Source: 40CM-2-70-7 sp035631315
GTDB taxonomy: Bacteria; Gemmatimonadota; Gemmatimonadetes; Gemmatimonadales; GWC2-71-9
Length of the DNA: 64,000 nt
Direction of reading: 5' to 3'
Assembly (NCBI GenBank): GCA_035631315.1
Contig: DASQIZ010000045.1
Location: 86,035-150,034, forward strand
Shown: piece after piece, positions 59,156 through 64,000 of the stretch
Position numbering within the stretch: the stretch's first letter is position 1
Layout: each line of letters begins with the position of its first letter
Translations under genes and position numbers: made by a program
The notes under the pieces: generated by a model
The model's input: the letters and a program-made list of their open reading frames with translations, nothing else
Databases searched by the model: none
Told to the model about the DNA's origin: nothing

Positions 59156-60289
59156 ATGCGAATGCTGGTACTGGGCGCCGGGCTCCAAGGCTCGGCCTGT
59201 GCATACGACCTCCTGCGTCAAGACGCCGTCGAGCGGGTCACGCTCGCTGACCTCCACCCCGATCGCGTTCCCGCGTTCGTCAAGAAGGGCTCAGGCTCGC
59301 GACTGAAGGTCGCCCGGCTGGATGTGGAGCGGGTGGCGAGTTTGCGGAAACTGATGAAGGGACATGACGCGGTCATGTGCGCCCTTCCGTACTACTTCAA
59401 CTTCATCGTCTCCAAGGCCGCCGTCGCCCAGGGCCTCCACGCTTCCGATCTGGGTGGAAACACCGAAATCGTGATGCAGCAGAAGAAGCTGCAGGCTCAG
59501 GCGAAGAAGAAGGGTCTCTCGATCGTCCCCGACTGCGGTCTCGCGCCGGGCATGGTGAACATCCTCGCGGCCGAGGGAATCAAGCGGGTCGGTGATGCGG
59601 ACGTTGTGAAGATTTTCGTCGGCGGCCTGCCGCAGCATCCCGAACCCCCTCTCAACTATCAGATCGTCTACTCTCTCGAGGGCGCGCTCGACTACTACAC
59701 GACGCCCTCGTGGGTCCTGCGCGACGGCAAGCCGACGCAGGTCGAGGCCCTGTCCGAGCTCGAGCACATCAATTTCCCGGCGCCGGTGGGCCGTCTCGAG
59801 GCGTTCCACACCGGCGGCGGTATCTCGGGCATGCCCTGGAGCCACGCGGGGAAGATCCGGCAGATGGAGTACAAAACGCTGCGCTACCCCGGGCATGTCG
59901 CCATCATGCACCCGATCCGCGAGCTGGGGCTGCTCGACCTGAAGCCGGTGAAGGTGCAGGGGTCCACCGTGATCCCGCGGAAGGCATTCATCTCCATCGT
60001 GTCACCCAAGCTGACGAAGCCCAAGGGTCAGGACCTGGTCGCGCTCCGCGTCGAGGTCACCGGCAAGAATGGGCAGCGCGCGGCGTGGGAGCTCATCGAC
60101 TACTACGACGCCACGGCGGGCATCAGCGCGATGATGCGCACGACCGGCTACTCGTTGTCGATCACGGGGCTGATGCAGGTGGATGGCCGGATTTCCGCGA
60201 AGGGTGTGCACACGCCGGATGAGGCGGTGCCGTTCGCTTCCTACGTCGAAGAGCTCGCGAAGCGCGGGATCAACATCCGGGAGATCTGA
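59156..60289 (+). CDS. Saccharopine dehydrogenase-like / lysine 6-dehydrogenase-like oxidoreductase
   Basis: 377 residues from ATG 59156 (a second ATG follows two codons later). Rossmann N-terminus VLGAGLQGSACAYDLLRQD, the DLGGNTEIVMQQ segment and PDCGLAPGMVNILAAEG of the saccharopine dehydrogenase superfamily, then GGLPQHPEPPLNYQIVYSLEGALDYY. The homologous lysine 6-dehydrogenases and LYS9-like proteins act on lysine or saccharopine; the substrate here is open. Divergent from the TetR regulator. Confidence 0.88.
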   Translation: MRMLVLGAGLQGSACAYDLLRQDAVERVTLADLHPDRVPAFVKKGSGSRLKVARLDVERVASLRKLMKGHDAVMCALPYYFNFIVSKAAVAQGLHASDLGGNTEIVMQQKKLQAQAKKKGLSIVPDCGLAPGMVNILAAEGIKRVGDADVVKIFVGGLPQHPEPPLNYQIVYSLEGALDYYTTPSWVLRDGKPTQVEALSELEHINFPAPVGRLEAFHTGGGISGMPWSHAGKIRQMEYKTLRYPGHVAIMHPIRELGLLDLKPVKVQGSTVIPRKAFISIVSPKLTKPKGQDLVALRVEVTGKNGQRAAWELIDYYDATAGISAMMRTTGYSLSITGLMQVDGRISAKGVHTPDEAVPFASYVEELAKRGINIREI

Positions 60290-60293
60290 AGCC

Positions 60294-61436
60294 TCAGTAG
60301 CTCCACTGCGTCCCGAAGGTCACGCGTCCGCCGTCGGACCCGTGGCCGTAGCCGACCGTCATGACTGAGTTGCGCCCGAAGCGCAGGCCGAGTTCGAGGC
60401 CTGCGCTTTTGTGCAGCCCCTTGGTCGTCAGGGACACCGGGGTACCCTCGTCGAACACGCGGCCCGCATCGTAGAACGCCGCGAGGTCCAGCTCGAACAG
60501 TGTCGGCGCCCAGAGCAGGCCGTATCGGGCCTCGAGCCCTCCGAGCAGCTTGCCGGGTCCGGTGAACCGCGCGTCGTAGTAACCCCGCAGGGAGTGATAG
60601 CCCCCCACCGCGACGTAGGACTGCTCCGACGACTCCATCGCCAGCTCGGCCGCGAGCGGGGGATGGCCACCCATAGCTTCCGCGGCCAGGCGCGCCGAGA
60701 GCACCAACCGCTCCACCGGTGAGACGTAGACCTTGGCCGAGGCCGTCCGGCGATTGTAGCCCTTCCCAGCCGAATACAGAGCCTCGAGGAATAGCCCCGA
60801 CTCGGGCACCGACTCCACGTCCCGGGTATCGAACACGAGGCCGGCCCGCACGGACGGGTCGGTGAACGGATTCTTGGTCGAATCGATCAGTCCCGACGCG
60901 AGATTCTCGGCGAACACGCTCTGCCCGGGAAGCGCCCGGAAGCTGGTGTGCACGATTTGGCCGCCAACGAGCGCCCGGAAGTGCCAGGGGAGTTTTCGCT
61001 GGACCGTGAGCCGCGCGCTTTGCCGGGTCCGGCTGACCTTATCGAAGTACGGGCTGGTGGGGCCAACCGAGTCGGCTGCGTTCACTGACGCATTACCGAG
61101 TCCGAAGAAACCGAGTCGATTCTCGCGGATGGCGCCGAGGGTGAGGCCGACACGCCAGCCCTGCCAGTACGCGGGGGCCTGGAAGTCGGCGGTGAGGAAG
61201 TAGCTCCCCTGGGTACTGCCGCCGGCGTCGAGGTTCAGCGCCGCGACATTGGGTTCGGGGCCGGGTGCGAAGCCGAGTGACGCGTACTCGCTGAAGTGTC
61301 CCGCCAGCCAGAAGCCGTCACCGGCGGCGTAGGCGTAGGGGTAAAGCGTATTCGTCCAGACGCCTTGGCTGGCGAGGGAGGGCGCCCCCGCCATGATGGC
61401 CAGCAAGGCGAGTCCTGCGACCGAACCTCGCTTCAG
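60294..61436 (-). CDS. Omp85-superfamily outer membrane protein, start codon CTG
   Basis: 380 residues. A signal peptide (LKRGSVAGLALLAIMAGAPSLASQ) precedes an outer-membrane beta-barrel: alternating hydrophobic strands, GGYHSLRGYYD (the Omp85 conserved R-G-Y/F loop motif) and a terminal QWSY ending in an aromatic residue. No POTRA domain exists, so it resembles the short surface-antigen class. The signal peptide's Lys-Arg lies before any ATG, GTG or TTG (the only in-frame TTG, at 61406, would drop most of it). A CTG at 61436 overlaps the upstream stop as CTGA, like the ATGA and GTGA overlaps elsewhere. Confidence 0.75.
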   Translation of the reverse strand: MKRGSVAGLALLAIMAGAPSLASQGVWTNTLYPYAYAAGDGFWLAGHFSEYASLGFAPGPEPNVAALNLDAGGSTQGSYFLTADFQAPAYWQGWRVGLTLGAIRENRLGFFGLGNASVNAADSVGPTSPYFDKVSRTRQSARLTVQRKLPWHFRALVGGQIVHTSFRALPGQSVFAENLASGLIDSTKNPFTDPSVRAGLVFDTRDVESVPESGLFLEALYSAGKGYNRRTASAKVYVSPVERLVLSARLAAEAMGGHPPLAAELAMESSEQSYVAVGGYHSLRGYYDARFTGPGKLLGGLEARYGLLWAPTLFELDLAAFYDAGRVFDEGTPVSLTTKGLHKSAGLELGLRFGRNSVMTVGYGHGSDGGRVTFGTQWSY

Positions 61437-62494
61437 GAGGGCTGCGGCCCGTCAAAGAGGTGGGCACCGTCGACCGTCTTCGCTCCGTTCCCGTCGTGCA
61501 CCGCAAAGGGGGCGGGATAGAACGACGCGCAGCCGAACTCTCCCTTCTTGTTCAGCGCGTAGAAGCTGAGCTGGTACTTGGGCTTCTGGTCGGGCGAGAG
61601 ATGCGACGCGTCCGTCATCGCAATGACATGCTTCAGGGTCTCGAGGCACGCGTCGGTGGGCTTCATGCCGCGCCGCATGAATTCCACGATGGTCGCGCCG
61701 CCCGTCCCCATGATGTTCATCTCCCCCAGGCCGGTCGATCCCGCGGCGCCGACGTCGTTGTCCGTGTACTGCCCAGCACCCACGATGGCCGAGTCGCCGA
61801 CGCGGCCCGGAATCTTGAACGCGAGCCCGGCGGTGGTCGTCACCGATGCGACCTCTCCGTTCGGCGTCACCGCGTCCATGTTGATAGTGCCGGTCGGCCG
61901 GTGCACGAGCGGCGTGCCGTCCGGGACGTTCAGGTAGTCGTCTTTCGTGCTCAGGTTGGCGCGCCAGTGCAGCCAGATGTCGCGCGCTTCGTCGGTGAGC
62001 AGATCCTCGATCTTGAAGCCGTAGTCCACCGCGAACTTCTGCGCGCCGGCGCCGACGAGCATGATGTGATCCGTGTACTTCATGATGCACTTGACCACTT
62101 CCGACGCCGTCTTGATGCCTTCCAGGGCGCCGACGGCCCCCGCCCGGCGGGTCGGGCCATGCATGCACGACGCATCGAGCTGGACCACGCCTTCGGCGTT
62201 CGGGAGGCCTCCGTAGCCCACCGAATGATCCGCGGGGTCGAGCTCCTGGATCTTCACGCCTTCGATGATGCCATCGAGCGGATCGGCGCCACCCATGATG
62301 AGATCGAAGGCCTTCTGGACCCCGCGGATGCCGTTGGCGCTCGACACGATCACGGGCTTGGCGGCCCAGCGCGTCGAGGCGGGCAAAGCCCGCGGAGGCC
62401 TGATGGCATGGGGGATAGCGGCGGCGGTGGCGGCGACGGCACCTGCGTGGGCCGTCTGGGCCACGAATGCTCGGCGGGACAGGGCGTCCGGCAC
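61433..62494 (-). CDS. Glycosylasparaginase / isoaspartyl peptidase (Ntn hydrolase), Tat-exported
   Basis: 353 residues from GTG 62494 with GAGGAG 5 bases upstream. A twin-arginine signal is present (LSRRAFVAQTAHAG). Ntn-hydrolase of the asparaginase-2 family: NGEVASVTTTAGLAFKIPGRVGDSAIVGAG contains the autoproteolytic Thr, and the preceding DGTPLVHRPTGTINMDAV segment ends alpha. Cleaves N-glycosyl asparagine or isoaspartyl bonds. A candidate promoter on the minus strand is TTGACA (62560-62555), 17 bases, TAAACC. Confidence 0.9.
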   Translation of the reverse strand: MPDALSRRAFVAQTAHAGAVAATAAAIPHAIRPPRALPASTRWAAKPVIVSSANGIRGVQKAFDLIMGGADPLDGIIEGVKIQELDPADHSVGYGGLPNAEGVVQLDASCMHGPTRRAGAVGALEGIKTASEVVKCIMKYTDHIMLVGAGAQKFAVDYGFKIEDLLTDEARDIWLHWRANLSTKDDYLNVPDGTPLVHRPTGTINMDAVTPNGEVASVTTTAGLAFKIPGRVGDSAIVGAGQYTDNDVGAAGSTGLGEMNIMGTGGATIVEFMRRGMKPTDACLETLKHVIAMTDASHLSPDQKPKYQLSFYALNKKGEFGCASFYPAPFAVHDGNGAKTVDGAHLFDGPQPS

Positions 62495-62561
62495 GGTCTC
62501 TCCTCTGAGGAAGGGCAATAGGGGCGCCGTAGGTTTATGGGCTCTTGAGGCCGGTGTCAAC

Positions 62562-62590
62562 TTGCTGGCCCCGAAGGGTGCCTCTACGTT
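62562..62590 (+). promoter_or_regulatory. Leaderless-type promoter
   Basis: -35 TTGCTG (62562-62567), 17-base spacer, -10 TACGTT (62585-62590), with the GTG start of the next gene 7 bases downstream. Transcription would begin at the start codon itself. A divergent TTGACA (62560-62555) serves the glycosylasparaginase gene. Confidence 0.5.
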
Positions 62591-62597
62591 CCGATCC

Positions 62598-63089
62598 GTG
62601 AAGCTGGACGGGGACAATCCCGGCGCCGCCGTGCGCGGTGTGTTCTTCGCCGTGGTGGTGATGGCGAGCATCGGGTTCGTCATCGCCTGGGTGGCGGAAG
62701 GCCACATCGACGACAAGATGGCGGCCTTCCTGGGCGTACTCTGGATGTACTGGATCATTGCCGGCGACCTGCGCCGAACGATCATCGACCCGGTGACCCG
62801 GTACATCCGGGGTCAGGTGGTGGGTGGCGTCGCGGACGGCGTCCCCATGATCACCACGGACGAAGAGATCGCCTATCTGGAGAAACTAGCCGCCGATCCG
62901 AAGGCGGACCGGCACCGGCAAATCCTGGGGGGTATCCGGCTGGCCGAGTTGTACCGCACGGCACGGAATGACGTGGGCAAGTCGGACGCGCTGCTCGCGT
63001 CGCTCGCGTCCCGCTTCCCGGACGCACCCGAGTTGAAGGTGGAGCGGGCCTTCCGGACCTCTTCGGAGGGTCCTTCTGGTCAGTCCTGA
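62598..63089 (+). CDS. Membrane protein of unknown function
   Basis: 163 residues from GTG 62598, seven bases after the -10 sequence, so leaderless. Two N-terminal helices (about 10-32 and 40-60) and a soluble C-terminal half with AYLEKLAADPKADRHRQILGGIRLAELYRTARND and LASLASRFPDAPELKVER, which looks like one and a half TPR-type helical repeats. Not recognised. Overlaps the glycosyltransferase gene by 14 bases when the latter begins at the CTG. Confidence 0.7.
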   Translation: MKLDGDNPGAAVRGVFFAVVVMASIGFVIAWVAEGHIDDKMAAFLGVLWMYWIIAGDLRRTIIDPVTRYIRGQVVGGVADGVPMITTDEEIAYLEKLAADPKADRHRQILGGIRLAELYRTARNDVGKSDALLASLASRFPDAPELKVERAFRTSSEGPSGQS

Positions 63090-63798
63090 ACTGTCGCTCG
63101 TGATTCCCGTCTACAACGAGCGCGAGAACCTGGCGCCGCTGCTCGCGGAGATCGCCGCCGCGCTCCGGCCAGCGGGCCGGTCGTACGAAATCGTAGCGGT
63201 CGACGACGGATCGACCGATGGGTCGCGTGACGAGCTGCGGACGCTCTCTGCGGCGCACCCGGAATTGCGGGTAGTGGGGTTCGAGCGGAACGCGGGGCAG
63301 ACCGCCGCGTTCGCCGCCGGGTTTCGGTCCGCGCGGGCGCCGGTGGTGGTGACGCTCGACGCCGACCTCCAGAATGACCCGGCCGACATCCCGGGACTCA
63401 TCGCCGAGCTGGAACGGAGTGGCGCCACCGCGGTGGCGGGATACCGTCTCAACCGCCGGGATACCGGATGGAAGCGCCTGCAGAGCCGCATCGCCAACGG
63501 CGTGCGGAACTGGCTGACGTCCGAAAGCATCCGTGACACGGGATGCTCGCTGAAGGCGTTCCGCACGGACGCCGTTCGCGGGCTGCCCTTCTTCAACGGG
63601 ATGCACCGGTTCCTGCCGACGCTCGTGAAAATGGAAGGTGGTACGGTGGCGGAGGTCCCGGTCCATCACCGGCCGCGCCGCTACGGGACGACGAAATACG
63701 GCATGTGGAACCGCGTGTTCCGGGCCCTGGCCGATGCGTTGGCGGTCCGCTGGATGCAGCGCCGGATGATGCGCTACCGGATCAACGAGGAGACGTGA
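63076..63798 (+). CDS. Glycosyltransferase family 2 (polyprenyl-phosphate glycosyltransferase-like), start codon CTG
   Basis: 240 residues. GT-A fold: SPELSLVIPVYNERENLAPLL, VDDGSTDGS, and LDADLQNDP (D-x-D-like catalytic motif), then DTGCSLKAFR and VHHRPRRYGTTKYGMWNRV as in DPM1/ArnC-type transferases. The family's first strand begins before GTG 63100, which would cut it off. CTG 63076 is preceded at 5 bases by GGAGGG, an ideal Shine-Dalgarno, and gives LVSPELSLVIPVY. The gene ends TGATG into the next. Confidence 0.85.
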   Translation: MVSPELSLVIPVYNERENLAPLLAEIAAALRPAGRSYEIVAVDDGSTDGSRDELRTLSAAHPELRVVGFERNAGQTAAFAAGFRSARAPVVVTLDADLQNDPADIPGLIAELERSGATAVAGYRLNRRDTGWKRLQSRIANGVRNWLTSESIRDTGCSLKAFRTDAVRGLPFFNGMHRFLPTLVKMEGGTVAEVPVHHRPRRYGTTKYGMWNRVFRALADALAVRWMQRRMMRYRINEET

Positions 63799-64000
63799 TG
63801 GCGCGAAAGGCACGCCTCGACCCCTCCATCTTCCATCTGCCCGTGGAGCGCATGCGCGAGGGCTACTACTCGGACAAGTACTTCGTCCGGGCGCGCGAGC
63901 TGCTGCAGAAGGACGGCCATCGCCCGCGCGTGACGATGCAGGTCTTCGGAAAGACGCAAGGGTTTCTGGGCGGCATCGACGAGGCCATCGCGATCCTCAA
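63798..64000 (+). CDS. Nicotinate phosphoribosyltransferase-like protein (partial)
   Basis: The first 67 codons of a gene running off the right edge; ATG overlaps the glycosyltransferase stop (TGATG). FHLPVERMREGYYSDKYFVRARELLQ and VTMQVFGK match the start of nicotinate/quinolinate phosphoribosyltransferase-like proteins, which make NAD precursors. Only the N-terminal domain is present, so the assignment rests on the motif pattern. Confidence 0.75.
   Translation, partial: MARKARLDPSIFHLPVERMREGYYSDKYFVRARELLQKDGHRPRVTMQVFGKTQGFLGGIDEAIAIL

Overview
The window is GC-rich, gene-dense bacterial chromosome with almost no gap over 250 bases, many 1-4 base start/stop overlaps (ATGA, GTGA, TGATG) and frequent GTG starts. 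The DUF1501/DUF1800 pair, secreted amidohydrolases, a lone EF-G2-type GTPase, M1/S41 peptidases, a lysine-rich H1-like protein and Omp85 and cupredoxin exports fit a soil Gemmatimonadota-like bacterium. That assignment is inference from gene content, not from a marker gene. No rRNA, tRNA, CRISPR array, insertion sequence or prophage was recognised.

Layout. 1-4.4 kb: end of a cupredoxin, aconitase with two small partners, a small membrane protein. 4.4-12.6 kb: a histidine kinase, a 15-bp repeat array, the Tat-exported DUF1501/DUF1800 pair, an alpha/beta hydrolase, DinB, a serine hydrolase and an ArsC-like protein. 12.6-18.1 kb (+): EamA transporter, EF-G paralogue, two membrane fusions; two copies of a hairpin element with compensatory stem changes lie here. 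18.1-21.8 kb (-): a four-gene overlapping operon of two ATP-grasp ligases, a GNAT acetyltransferase and a lysine 2,3-aminomutase, the best candidate for an undescribed biosynthetic system. 22-30 kb: ThyX, a GlcD-like oxidase, DUF116, a DUF2231/lipoprotein pair, and a hydroxyacyl-CoA dehydrogenase/SPFH/thiolase group. 30-34.3 kb (-): a zinc-ribbon / isopropylmalate-dehydrogenase-like / BNR-propeller / ubiquitin-fold (GG-ending) operon and a barrel-cupredoxin fusion. 34.3-41.6 kb (-): deaminase, RNase HI lacking a catalytic Glu, Usp, SelD, two secreted amidohydrolases and an H1-like protein. 41.7-55.9 kb (+): a Big/TolB protein, a quinone oxidoreductase, then a co-directional run from gyrA through dehydratase, diguanylate cyclase, Ser/Thr kinase, E1-alpha, M1 peptidase, sorbosone-dehydrogenase-like protein and dienelactone hydrolase. 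55.9-64 kb: degenerate S41 protein, metallophosphoesterase, TetR, saccharopine-dehydrogenase-like protein, an Omp85 barrel, glycosylasparaginase, glycosyltransferase and the start of a nicotinate phosphoribosyltransferase-like gene.

The most unusual signal is not a gene. At about ten places there are short, degenerate tandem repeats with a period of exactly 7, 8 or 15 bases. Their sequences mostly differ from site to site, they usually contain the stop codon of the adjacent gene, several are paired as inverted copies, and two lie in frame inside exported or membrane proteins. Other points worth attention: two genes whose best start is CTG, several leaderless-type promoters, and GyrA carrying Ile at the quinolone-resistance Ser position.
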